Shown: piece by piece, positions 31,300 to 39,114 of the stretch
How the letters are laid out: each line of letters starts with the position of its first letter
Position numbering within the stretch: the first letter of the stretch is position 1
Assembly: GCF_015356825.1 (NCBI RefSeq)
Contig: NZ_JAACYW010000067.1
Coordinates: forward strand, 1-44,814
DNA from: Catenulispora rubra
Lineage (GTDB): Bacteria > Actinomycetota > Actinomycetes > Streptomycetales > Catenulisporaceae
Reading direction: 5' to 3'
Length of the DNA: 44,814 nucleotides
Position numbers and translations under genes: made by a program
Notes under the pieces: model-generated
Database searches by the model: none
Told to the model about the DNA's origin: nothing
The model's input: the letters and a program-made list of their open reading frames with translations, nothing else

Positions 31300-32099
31300 G
31301 CGTCGCGCCTCTTAAGCAGCACGACGGCCACAGCGAACGTCCCGGCGACGTACAGCGCGAACAATCCCATTCCAGGCCACGGATACAGCGTATGCGGCGT
31401 GTGGTAGAGCCGGGTGATGTCGGTCCCGGCATTGCTCGGCAGGTACGGCGCGATGGCGTTGTACCAGTTGTCCGGGAGGCCGCGGGCGATCAGGGGCATG
31501 ATCGTGATGATGCCCATCAGGCACGAGATCCCACCGGGTGTCGAGCGCACCAGGGCGCCGAGGGCCATGCCGAACAGACCGGCCAGCGTCACGTAGAGCG
31601 CAGTACCGAAGACCTCGCGTGCCACGCCTGGCGACAACAGAGTGGTCCCGATGTGCTTCCCGGCCAGCATCGCCTGTCCAGCGTAGAACGCGCCGAGGCA
31701 CGCGACGACGTTGAGTACGAACGCTGCGATGCCGAACACCGCCGCCTTCGCCTCCAGTACAGGCCAGCGTTTCGGCACGGCGCCGAACGTGGCGCGGATC
31801 ATCCCCGACGAATACTCGCCGGTGACCGTCAGCACGCCGAGGACGCCGGTCGATAGCTGGGCGAAGGAGAAGCCGATCTCGCTCCAGCTCGCCGGGTCCC
31901 AGCGGTCCTTCAGGTCGGGGGGCATCGAGGCGTAGTGGTCGGCCTGGCCCCAGCAGGTGACGATCGCGAGGGCGATCATCACGACGACGGTCAGGGCGCC
32001 GGTGATGTAGGTCGAGCGGATGGTGGTGATTTTGAGCCATTCCGAGCGCAGGACCCGCCTCTGGGTGATCCGGCCTCGGAACGGCGTCGCGACGGTCAT
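31296..32099 (-). CDS. ABC-2 type transporter permease
   Basis: The 267-residue protein has about six membrane helices: TYITGALTVVVMIALAIVTC near the N-terminus, LSTGVLGVLTVTGEYSSGMI (the conserved E-Y-x-x-G-x-I/L of ABC-2 permeases), FGIAAFVLNVVACLGAFYAG, ALYVTLAGLFGMALGALVRS and a C-terminal LFALYVAGTFAVAVVLL. It forms the membrane part of the exporter with the ATPase encoded upstream and overlaps it by four bases. Confidence 0.93.
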   Translation of the reverse strand: MTVATPFRGRITQRRVLRSEWLKITTIRSTYITGALTVVVMIALAIVTCWGQADHYASMPPDLKDRWDPASWSEIGFSFAQLSTGVLGVLTVTGEYSSGMIRATFGAVPKRWPVLEAKAAVFGIAAFVLNVVACLGAFYAGQAMLAGKHIGTTLLSPGVAREVFGTALYVTLAGLFGMALGALVRSTPGGISCLMGIITIMPLIARGLPDNWYNAIAPYLPSNAGTDITRLYHTPHTLYPWPGMGLFALYVAGTFAVAVVLLKRRDA

Positions 32100-33001
32100 G
32101 CGACGGCCTGGTATTCGGTGGCGTCCTTGGTCTGTTCCATGAACGCTTCCTCCAGCGACGCGACTTGGTCAGTGAGCTGATAAAGAACGATCTGCAGTTC
32201 GGCGGCGATGCGGCCGATCTGTTCGCTGGTGAGGCCGGAGATGATCAGGTCTCTGTTTCCATCGTCGGTGACGGTGACGTCGGGGCCGGCGAGGCGGTCG
32301 CGCAGTCGTGCGGCGTCAGGCGTGCGGACCAGAACAGTGTTCTTGGCCGAGCGCCTGGTGAATTCCGCGACCGAGCAGTCCGCGATGAGCCGGCCCCGAC
32401 CGATGATGACGAGGTGGTCGGCGGTGAGGGCCATCTCGGACATCAGGTGGCTGGAGACGAACACGGTGCGGCCTTCGGCGGCCAGGCTCTTCAGCAGGGT
32501 CCTGATCCACAGCACGCCCTCCGGGTCGAGACCGTTGACCGGTTCGTCGAGGATCAGCGTGGCCGGATCGCCGAGGAGGGCGGCGGCGATGCCGAGGCGT
32601 TGGGCCATGCCGAGGGAGAAGCCGCCGGCGCGGCGGTTCGCCACCGAGCGCAGGCCCACGAGATCGATCACCTCGTCGACGCGGCTGCCGGGGATGCCGT
32701 GGGTGGCGGCCAGGGTGCGGAGGTGGTTGCGGGCCGAGCGTCCCGGGTGGATCGCGCGGGCCTCCAGCATCGCGCCGACTTCGTGCAGAGGCGCGGGGTG
32801 GTCGGCGTAGGAGCGGCCGTCTACGGTAGCGCGGCCTCCGGTGGGGACGTCCAGGCCGATCAGCATGCGCATGGTCGTGGACTTGCCGGCGCCGTTCGGG
32901 CCGAGGAAGCCGGTCACGGTTCCGGGGCGGACGGTGAAGGTCAGGTCGTCGACGGCTTTGGCGGGGCCGTAACACTTCGTCAATGAGAGGGCTTCAAGCA
33001 C
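32096..33001 (-). CDS. ABC transporter ATP-binding protein (BcrA/DrrA-like)
   Basis: The 301-residue ATPase has Walker A FLGPNGAGKSTTMRMLIGL (~33-51), the signature FSLGMAQRLGIAAALLGDPA, Walker B ATLILDEPVNGLDPEG and the switch FVSSHLMSEMA. The C-terminal ~80 residues are the usual tail of the DrrA/BcrA exporters. It heads a four-gene operon with the permease and a two-component system. The GTG start has no ribosome-binding site; TAGCGT six bases upstream looks like a -10 element, so the mRNA may be leaderless. Confidence 0.95.
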   Translation of the reverse strand: MLEALSLTKCYGPAKAVDDLTFTVRPGTVTGFLGPNGAGKSTTMRMLIGLDVPTGGRATVDGRSYADHPAPLHEVGAMLEARAIHPGRSARNHLRTLAATHGIPGSRVDEVIDLVGLRSVANRRAGGFSLGMAQRLGIAAALLGDPATLILDEPVNGLDPEGVLWIRTLLKSLAAEGRTVFVSSHLMSEMALTADHLVIIGRGRLIADCSVAEFTRRSAKNTVLVRTPDAARLRDRLAGPDVTVTDDGNRDLIISGLTSEQIGRIAAELQIVLYQLTDQVASLEEAFMEQTKDATEYQAVA

Positions 33002-33066
33002 GAGGTCACGCTAATTTCCGGCCGTCGACCGGCACGAGATCCCGCGGGAGGAGATCGCAGGGCGGG

Positions 33067-33088
33067 TTCTCACCCCCTGGGGTGAGAA
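33067..33088. promoter_or_regulatory. Perfect 22-base palindrome in a divergent promoter region
   Basis: TTCTCACCCC and GGGGTGAGAA flank CT. The site lies 66 bases upstream of the ABC operon start and 77 bases upstream of the gene at 33165. It is a strong candidate operator, for example for the operon's own response regulator. Confidence 0.55.
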
Positions 33089-33164
33089 AGCATAAGACCG
33101 AGCAAATCGGGTAAGGCCACTGATTCGGTAGAAAGACCGATTCGACAGGAAGGAGCCTGATCCG

Positions 33165-34280
33165 ATGACGATCGACAGCCATCTCGACACCCGGCCGTCC
33201 GACCAGGAGCTACAGGAGCTGCAACGGCTGCTGTCCGGCGGGGTCCCGGAGCCGTCGTTCGCGCACCTGGTGCGGATGAGCGACGACACCGGGCTGTTCG
33301 AGCACGCGCGCGGGCCGATCCCCAAGCGCTGGCACGGCTACTGCGTGGACGACGTGACGCGCGGGCTGATCGTGATCTGCCGCGAGCCCGATCCGTCGGA
33401 CCAACTGGTCCGGCTCGCGGAGATCTACCTGGCGTTCCTGCTGCACGCGCAGGACCGCGAGCGCGGCTTCCACAACCGGATGGGCCTGGACCGGGTGTGG
33501 CACGACGAGCCGGAGACCGGCGAGTGGTGGGGGCGCGGAGTGTGGGCGCTCGGCACTGCGGCCAACCGCGGGCCCACGCCTTGGATCCGTGCGGTGGCCC
33601 TGGAACGCTTCGACGACGGCGCGAAGCTGCGCGCGGGGCTGGGGCCGCAGAGCCGCCTGAACCATGCGATGGCCTACGCCGCCCTCGGCGCAGCCGAGGT
33701 CGCCGAGGCCCACCCGGGCCACCCGGCGGCGCTGAGCGTGCTCGCCGACGCGGCCGTCACCATCGGCCGTCCGGCGCCGGACCCGGCCTGGCCCTGGCCG
33801 GAGCCGCGCCTGGAGTACGGAGACCCGGCGCTGCCCGAGGCGCTCATCGCCGCGGGCCAGCACATCGGCGACGAGACCCTGCTGCGCGACGGCCTTGGCC
33901 TGCTGGAATGGCTGCTCACCTTGTCCACGCGGGACGGGCACCTGTCGCCGACCCCGGCCGGCGGCTGGTCCCTGGGCGACCCGCGCCCGGCGTACCACCA
34001 GCAGCCGATCGAGGCCGCGGCGTACGCGGACGCATGCGCGCGGGCGTTCACGGCCACGCGCGACCGCAAGTGGCTGACCGGCGTCCGGATGTCGGTCGAC
34101 TGGTTCCTCGGCGTGAACGACAGCGGGATCCCGATGATCGACGACGCGACCGGCGGCTGTTTCGACGGGCTGGGCCTGGACTGGCGGAACCCGAATCAGG
34201 GTGCGGAGTCGACGATCGCGCTGATCTCGACGTTGCAGCACGCCCGGTGGCTGGAGCGGATACCGGCCGAGGCGGCTTGA
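33165..34280 (+). CDS. Putative (alpha/alpha)6-barrel carbohydrate-active protein
   Basis: The 371-residue protein shows a repeating helical pattern with six-hairpin glycosidase-like motifs: RWHGYCVDDVTRGLIVICRE near residues 53-72, GEWWGRGVWALGTAAN, and AYHQQPIEAAAYADACARAF in the second half, then FDGLGLDWRNPNQGAESTIA. Similar proteins sit beside mannoside-active glycosyltransferases and GH130 enzymes in other bacteria, but none is nearby here. Soluble, no signal peptide. AAGGAG lies ten bases before the ATG. Substrate and activity are unknown. Confidence 0.7.
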   Translation: MTIDSHLDTRPSDQELQELQRLLSGGVPEPSFAHLVRMSDDTGLFEHARGPIPKRWHGYCVDDVTRGLIVICREPDPSDQLVRLAEIYLAFLLHAQDRERGFHNRMGLDRVWHDEPETGEWWGRGVWALGTAANRGPTPWIRAVALERFDDGAKLRAGLGPQSRLNHAMAYAALGAAEVAEAHPGHPAALSVLADAAVTIGRPAPDPAWPWPEPRLEYGDPALPEALIAAGQHIGDETLLRDGLGLLEWLLTLSTRDGHLSPTPAGGWSLGDPRPAYHQQPIEAAAYADACARAFTATRDRKWLTGVRMSVDWFLGVNDSGIPMIDDATGGCFDGLGLDWRNPNQGAESTIALISTLQHARWLERIPAEAA

Positions 34281-34494
34281 TGAGGGATGGAATGTATGAC
34301 GGTTACGGCATAACGATGGCGTTCTGACTGTGATGTGAAGCTGTCCCGGCGACGAGAAGCGCGATGCGGTGAGGTGCGGTGAGGCGGCGGGGCTTCATGG
34401 CGAGCATGAGGATCGGGTCGAGCCGGCAAGGGCGCCGGGCGGCCCGATTTCGTTGTGCGGGGGCCCTGGAGGCCATCAGGGCACTGCGACGGCG

Positions 34495-34788
34495 TCAGGC
34501 GTCCCGCAGCTCGCCGGCGGCGGCCTCGTAGGCCAGCAGGGTGTCGACGACGGTGCGGCGTTGCGTGGGGGCCAGCGGGGCCAGGGCACGGCGCCAGGCT
34601 TCGGCGCCGGGGGCGAGCCAGGTTTCGATGGCCGGGCGGGCTTCGGGGGTGATGCTGATGATGCGGCGGCGGCGGTCGGCCGTCCGGCGCCGATCACCAA
34701 CAGCGTCGAGCGGATCACCGGGCGTCCGGCACGGTCGCTGCGGGAGTAGGTCGTCGAGAACCGCGCGGACTTCGAGGGCTGATACAGC
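34495..34788 (-). pseudogene. Frameshifted, truncated MarR-family regulator remnant
   Basis: One minus-strand frame encodes ADRRRRIISITPEARPAIET and on to LLAYEAAAGELRDA-stop (34495-34497), the wing and last helices of a MarR protein. Just upstream, a different frame encodes YQPSKSARFSTTYSRSDRAG, resembling the recognition-helix region. A frameshift between them and loss of the first ~50 residues make this a decayed gene. It lies in the otherwise empty 34281-34822 interval. Confidence 0.6.
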
Positions 34789-34792
34789 TGAT

Positions 34793-34816
34793 GCCGAAGC
34801 CGAAGCCGAAGCCGAA
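34793..34816. repeat. (GCCGAA)4 microsatellite
   Basis: Four perfect hexamers lie just downstream of the stop codon of the minus-strand gene at 34823 and beside the MarR remnant. It may be a slippage hot spot linked to the decay of that gene. Confidence 0.8.
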
Positions 34817-34822
34817 AAGGGA

Positions 34823-35359
34823 CTACTCCGACTCGAACGAGTAGAACAGCGTGTCGTTGTAGAACGAATAGAAGTTCTCCCGCCACCGCCCTCGCGCGAC
34901 CGCCAGCCATTCGGCGTTCTCGCCGGCGATCGCGGCCTCGGCGTGGGCGGCGAGGGAGGGGATGTGCTGCACGACGAGCCGGTCGATGGCGGCCTCCGCG
35001 GGCTCGTCGTCCATGTCGAGGATCTCGCCGGCCTCCAGCAGGAAGTACTTCGCGCGCTGCTTGTCCAGCTGGGCCTTCGTCGTGGCGACCACCGACTCGA
35101 AGTCCTGCTCCTCCGCGACCTCCTCCCCCACCACCCGCAGCAGCTCCATTAACAGCGCCGCCCCGCGGTCGTAGTCTCCGGCCACCGCGGTGCGCCGGCC
35201 CCAGATCATCGAGGGGACCACGCGGGTGTCGAAGCTGACCAGCAGCAGGTGAGCCAGCGGGATGCTCCAGTTGTGCTCGGAGATGCCCACCACCGGGTCG
35301 GGGCGTCCGCCTTCGGTGGGCAGCGTGTTCGCTGCGAACAGGTGGGAACGGTTTGCCAT
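34823..35359 (-). CDS. Conserved-looking hypothetical protein
   Basis: The 178-residue protein is mostly helical and acidic, begins MANRSHLFAANTLPTEGGRP and continues with GISEHNWSIPLAHLLLVSFD. A middle part AALLMELLRVVGEEVAEEQD and an end rich in aromatic residues (WRENFYSFYNDTLFYSFESE) are notable. No signal peptide or known catalytic motif is seen. Codon bias supports translation. I do not recognise the family. The ATG at 35359 has no obvious ribosome-binding site. It is divergent from nagB. Confidence 0.75.
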   Translation of the reverse strand: MANRSHLFAANTLPTEGGRPDPVVGISEHNWSIPLAHLLLVSFDTRVVPSMIWGRRTAVAGDYDRGAALLMELLRVVGEEVAEEQDFESVVATTKAQLDKQRAKYFLLEAGEILDMDDEPAEAAIDRLVVQHIPSLAAHAEAAIAGENAEWLAVARGRWRENFYSFYNDTLFYSFESE

Positions 35360-35492
35360 GGCCGCGACCGTAACAGCGGAGCCGGACAGCCGAAAGGGGG
35401 CTTTCGTCGGCATTCGTCGGCACCGGCCGGTCGGGCGCGGTTGGCGCGCTGGTCACGTCCCGGCCGCGCATCGCTCGCGGCACTCCGGTAAG

Positions 35493-35521
35493 TTGGTCTA
35501 TACCAATGAACTAGACCAGTG
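35493..35521 (+). promoter_or_regulatory. DasR-like operator (dre site) before nagB
   Basis: TTGGTCTATACCAA (35493-35506) matches the palindromic dre core TGGTCTAGACCA at 11 of 12 positions, and ACTAGACCAGT (35510-35520) is a second half-site. DasR is the GntR regulator of aminosugar use in streptomycetes and relatives; nagB is one of its known targets. Confidence 0.8.
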
Positions 35522-35567
35522 CCAGATGCAGCTACAGCCCGATGTCAGCCACAGCCGAGGGGTCGTC

Positions 35568-36350
35568 ATGGAAGTCGTCATCGTCGCGGACGCCGCAGCT
35601 CAGGGCGAACTCGTCGCCTCGGCCGTCGCCGACCTGATCGCCCGCAAGCCCGACGCGCTGTTCGGCGTCGCCACCGGCTCCACGCCGCTTCCGGTGTACC
35701 AGGCGCTGGCCGCGAAGACCGCCGCCGGGCAGGTGGACGTGAGCCGCCTGAAGGTGTGCCAACTCGACGAGTACGTGGGCCTGCCCGCCGGGCACCCGGA
35801 GTCCTACCGCGAGGTGCTCAAGCGCGAGGTGCTGGCGCCGCTGGGCATCGGGGACGCAGCGTTCCTGGGCCCCGACGGCAGCGCCGAGGACCTGCCGGCC
35901 GCCTGCGCCGCCTACGAGCAGCAGCTCGCCGACGCCGGCGGCGTGGACCTGCAGCTGCTGGGCATCGGCACCGACGGCCACATCGGCTTCAACGAGCCGG
36001 TCTCCTCACTCGCCTCGCGCACCCGTATCAAGACCCTGACGGAGCGGACCCGGGTGGACAACGCCCGGTTCTTCAACGGCCTGGACGAGGTGCCCCGGCA
36101 CGTCATCACCCAGGGCATCGGCACCATCCTGCAGGCCCGGCACCTGGTGCTGCTGGCCACCGGCGCGGGCAAGGCCGAGGCGGTCGCCGCGACCGTCGAG
36201 GGGCCGGTGTCGAGCATGGTGCCGGCCTCGGCGCTCCAGCTGCACCCGCACGCTACGGTGGTCGTGGACGAGGCTGCCGCACAGCAGCTGAAGTTGGGGG
36301 ACTACTACAAGGCGACCTACGCGTCGAAGCCGGTGTGGCAGGGGCTCTGA
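35568..36350 (+). CDS. nagB: Glucosamine-6-phosphate deaminase
   Basis: The 260-residue protein converts glucosamine-6-phosphate to fructose-6-phosphate and ammonia. The NagB motifs are present: GVATGSTPLPVYQAL phosphate loop, VCQLDEYVGLPAGHPESY with the general-base Asp, GIGTDGHIGFNEPVSSLASR with the Asp-His-Glu relay, and QGIGTILQARHLVLLATG. ATG 35568 fits the family start. A DasR-like site 50-75 bases upstream suggests induction by GlcNAc-derived signals. Confidence 0.96.
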   Translation: MEVVIVADAAAQGELVASAVADLIARKPDALFGVATGSTPLPVYQALAAKTAAGQVDVSRLKVCQLDEYVGLPAGHPESYREVLKREVLAPLGIGDAAFLGPDGSAEDLPAACAAYEQQLADAGGVDLQLLGIGTDGHIGFNEPVSSLASRTRIKTLTERTRVDNARFFNGLDEVPRHVITQGIGTILQARHLVLLATGAGKAEAVAATVEGPVSSMVPASALQLHPHATVVVDEAAAQQLKLGDYYKATYASKPVWQGL

Positions 36351-36373
36351 GGCCGCCGGACTGAGGCGCTCCG

Positions 36374-36392
36374 GCCTGAATCGGGTTCAGGC
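36374..36392 (+). terminator. Small hairpin after nagB
   Basis: GCCTGAA / TTCAGGC form a perfect seven-base stem with loop TCGGG, 24 bases past the nagB stop. It has no U-tract, so termination is only possible, not certain. Confidence 0.4.
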
Positions 36393-36421
36393 TCGGCCGG
36401 GCGCGCCGGAAAGAGGCTGTG

Positions 36422-37027
36422 ATGCGACGAATCCCGGAGGCGGCGCACACCGCGCGGCCGTGGCTGGTCCACGAGATCGCGGGCGACTTCGAGCTGGAGG
36501 ACGTCTGGGAGCTTCCGGCCTCCGGCGGCGGCCCGGACGACTTCCCGAAGCTGCTGGCGGTGTTCGACGCCGGGCTCGAGCACGAGGCGTCGCTGCCGAC
36601 GCGGCTGCTGTTCTGGCTGCGGTTCAAGATCGGCGCGGTGCTGCGCCTGGACCGGGGCTCCGGCGGGCTCGGGACCCGCGTGCCGTCGCTGCGGGAACGG
36701 CTGCCTGCGGAGTTGCGGGACGGCCCGGCGCCGCTCCCGCGTAAGGGCTCTGAGTTCACGCTCCTCTACGAGCGCGACAACGAGCGCGCGATGGAGATCG
36801 CCAACGGCACGATGCACGGGGTCCTGCACATCAGCTGGGTCCCCGACGGCCGCGGCGCGTGGCGCGGACAGCTCGCGGTGCTGGTGAAGCCGAACGGCCG
36901 GTTCGGGTCGGCGTACATGGCGTTCATCAAGCCCTTCCGGCACCTGATCGTCTACCCGGCGCTGGGGCGTGCTTGGGACCGGCGGTGGCGGACATTAAAC
37001 GAGACGGGCCGTCTCGACAAGGGGTAA
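36422..37027 (+). CDS. DUF2867 domain protein
   Basis: The 201-residue protein matches the DUF2867 pattern: an N-terminal ARPWLVHEIAGDFELEDVWE, RFKIGAVLRLDR, TLLYERDNERAMEIANGTMH and the ending KPNGRFGSAYMAFIKPFRHL then IVYPALGRAWDR. Family members are small soluble proteins of unknown function, often beside short-chain dehydrogenases. GAAAGAGG lies before ATG 36422. Its last codons contain a perfect palindrome that also lies before the SDR gene 46 bases downstream, so the two may be coregulated. Confidence 0.85.
   Translation: MRRIPEAAHTARPWLVHEIAGDFELEDVWELPASGGGPDDFPKLLAVFDAGLEHEASLPTRLLFWLRFKIGAVLRLDRGSGGLGTRVPSLRERLPAELRDGPAPLPRKGSEFTLLYERDNERAMEIANGTMHGVLHISWVPDGRGAWRGQLAVLVKPNGRFGSAYMAFIKPFRHLIVYPALGRAWDRRWRTLNETGRLDKG
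37000..37016. promoter_or_regulatory. 17-base palindrome CGAGACGGGCCGTCTCG
   Basis: Perfect eight-base arms flank a central G. It overlaps the end of the DUF2867 gene and lies 58 bases before the SDR start. Spacing and symmetry fit a TetR-type operator, although no TetR gene is in the neighbourhood. Confidence 0.55.
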
Positions 37028-37073
37028 ACTGGCCGGCGCACACCTCACTGGCATCCGTTTAGGAGTCCGTTCC

Positions 37074-37904
37074 ATGACTCATGCCCGCATAGTCCTCATC
37101 ACCGGCGCGACCGACGGCCTCGGCCGCGCGCTGGCGCACCGCCTGGCGGCCGGCGGCGACACCGTGCTGCTGCACGGCCGCGACCAGGCCCGCCTCGACG
37201 CGACCGCGGACGCCGTCCGCGACGAGCACGGGATCGAGCGACCGGCGACGTTCCGCGCCGACCTGGCGGAATTGGCGCAGGTACGCGAGCTCGCCGCCGC
37301 GGTGCGCGGAGCCACCGACCGCCTCGACGTGCTGGTGAGCAACGCCGGGATCGGCGGCGGGGAGCCCGACGGCCGCGACCGGCGCGAGAGCAAAGACGGC
37401 TACGAGCTGCGCTTCGCGGTGAACTACCTGGCCGGCTTCCTGCTGACGCAGGAGTTGCTGCCGCTGCTGCGGGCCTCCGCGCCGGCGCGTGTGGTGAACG
37501 TCGCCTCGCTCGGACAACAGGACATCGAGTTCGACGACGTGATGCTGGAGCGCGGCTACAGCGGCATCCGCGCCTACTGCCAGAGCAAGCTGGCGCAGAT
37601 CTCGTCGACGGTGGAGATGGCCGAGCGGGTGCCGGCGTCGGAGGTCACGTTCAACAGCCTGCACCCGGCGACCTACATGCCGACGAAGATGGTTCTGCTG
37701 GAGGCCGGGCACAGCATCGACAGCCTGGAGACCGGGGTCGAGGCGACGGCGCGGCTGGTGACGGACCCGCGGCTGGCGGGGGTCAGCGGGCGCTTCTACG
37801 ACCGGCAGCGGGAGACGAGGGCGCTGGCGCAGGCTTATGACAAGCGGGCGCGGGCTGAGTTGTACCAGCTGAGCCTGAAGCTGGTGGGGCTGCCGGCGGA
37901 GTAG
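37074..37904 (+). CDS. Short-chain dehydrogenase/reductase
   Basis: The 276-residue protein has the SDR signature: cofactor loop VLITGATDGLGRALAHRLA, NAG in LDVLVSNAGIGGG, active-site Ser in RVVNVASLGQQ and catalytic YCQSK (AYCQSKLAQ). The substitution of the usual PG motif region (HPATYMPTKM) and the C-terminal extension place it in the retinol-dehydrogenase-like/WWOX-like group. The substrate is unknown. AGGAG lies nine bases before the ATG. A palindromic operator candidate is upstream. Confidence 0.93.
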   Translation: MTHARIVLITGATDGLGRALAHRLAAGGDTVLLHGRDQARLDATADAVRDEHGIERPATFRADLAELAQVRELAAAVRGATDRLDVLVSNAGIGGGEPDGRDRRESKDGYELRFAVNYLAGFLLTQELLPLLRASAPARVVNVASLGQQDIEFDDVMLERGYSGIRAYCQSKLAQISSTVEMAERVPASEVTFNSLHPATYMPTKMVLLEAGHSIDSLETGVEATARLVTDPRLAGVSGRFYDRQRETRALAQAYDKRARAELYQLSLKLVGLPAE

Positions 37905-37942
37905 GAGCCGGCGGCGCGGCAGCCCAGACCGAGACGAGGCGG

Positions 37943-39082
37943 CTAGCGCACGGTCCCATGAAAAGCCTCAACCGCGCGCCGCATAGCCTCCAGGTCCGCG
38001 TTCGAACCGATGCCGGCGTGATACAAGCGGATCCCGCTCGCGCCGGCTTCGCGCATCGCAGAGGCCTGCGCCGCGAGCCGTTCGCCGTCGGATCCCATGC
38101 CGCCCACGCCGAGCAGGCCCGCGTTGACCGGGGCGTCGTGCCCCAGCGCCCGGGTCACGGGGTCCGTCGAGCCGTTCCAGCAGTTCAGCACGACGCCGGT
38201 GTCCTTCGGCAGCGTTCCGACGTCCAGGCCGGTGAACGCGGTCGAGCGGCGGGAGTCGGGGTTGGCGTGGAAGAGGATCGGGAAGTCCGGGTCGCGCTGC
38301 GTCCGTACTTCGCGCACCATCGCGCCGCGCAGGCGGTTCGCCACTCGGGTGCGGGTTCCCAGGACTGCGGCGGCCAGGTCGGGGTCGGCCAGTGCGGGAT
38401 CCGGCAGTGGCGCCGATGCGGCGAAGCGTGCGTCCAGCCGGGTGCAGACGGTCTCGCGGAGCCGGCCGACGTGGATGCCAGAGGCCTGATACTCGTCGCG
38501 GCAGGCGTCGCAGAAGCAGAGCGACATCAGGTACAGCTCGTCCTCGGACAGCGGGATGCCGGCCACCTTGTCGTGCTCGTGCAGGTGGTCGAAGCCGTAC
38601 CAGCCGGCCGCCTCGAACTCCACGCCGGAGACGTCGGGGCGGGCTGCGATCACGGCGGCCAGGCCGACCGCGTATTCGAGGTTTGCTTCGTGCGAGGGAC
38701 ACAGGGCCCACGGGTACACGTCGCCGTAGGCGTTCACGACGTGCGGCGCGTCGAAGTCGTCGACGTGATCGACGACGACCCACGCGTGCGTGGGCACCCC
38801 CGCCGCGGCGAGCGCCGCCGCCGTCTGCCCGAAGGCGTCGTCGGCGTCGACCCACGTCTGCGCCGCGGGCAGCACCTGCTCCCAGGCTTCGCCGACCGGC
38901 AGGTACGAGGCACTGTGCTCGGCCACGACCACCCGGTGCCAGGCGTGCCGCGGGGTCAGGGCGCGGGTCGCGTGGTAGAACGCTGCGACGACCGCGTGGT
39001 CGACGCCGAGTCCGGCGATCGTCTCGGCCGCCGCGTCGTCGCCCACCACATCCCACGGATACACATACGTCGCCACAGTCAT
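37943..39082 (-). CDS. Unknown protein, possible TIM-barrel glycosidase
   Basis: The 379-residue protein looks like an alpha/beta barrel: MTVATYVYPWDVVGDDAAAE, VDHAVVAAFYHATRALTPRH, LPAAQTWVDADDAFGQ, VSGVEFEAAGWYGFDHLHEH with acidic candidates, and SLCFCDACRDEY with a CxxC motif. Later come GTLPKDTGVVLNCWNG and ASGIRLYHAGIGSNAD. I do not recognise the family with confidence; it recalls glycoside-hydrolase-like TIM barrels. No signal peptide. GGAGGT lies seven bases before ATG 39082. It follows the enolase-superfamily gene by 32 bp in the same direction, implying a shared sugar-acid pathway. Confidence 0.7.
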   Translation of the reverse strand: MTVATYVYPWDVVGDDAAAETIAGLGVDHAVVAAFYHATRALTPRHAWHRVVVAEHSASYLPVGEAWEQVLPAAQTWVDADDAFGQTAAALAAAGVPTHAWVVVDHVDDFDAPHVVNAYGDVYPWALCPSHEANLEYAVGLAAVIAARPDVSGVEFEAAGWYGFDHLHEHDKVAGIPLSEDELYLMSLCFCDACRDEYQASGIHVGRLRETVCTRLDARFAASAPLPDPALADPDLAAAVLGTRTRVANRLRGAMVREVRTQRDPDFPILFHANPDSRRSTAFTGLDVGTLPKDTGVVLNCWNGSTDPVTRALGHDAPVNAGLLGVGGMGSDGERLAAQASAMREAGASGIRLYHAGIGSNADLEAMRRAVEAFHGTVR

Positions 39083-39114
39083 TGCGTACCTCCGAAACTC
39101 CGCGCCGGACCGTG

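Noticed and set aside
34280..34327. A 15-codon frame (MRDGMYDGYGITMAF) overlapping the stop of the barrel gene
   Set aside because: Translational coupling is possible, but length, lack of a ribosome-binding site of its own and no conservation data make it unsupportable.
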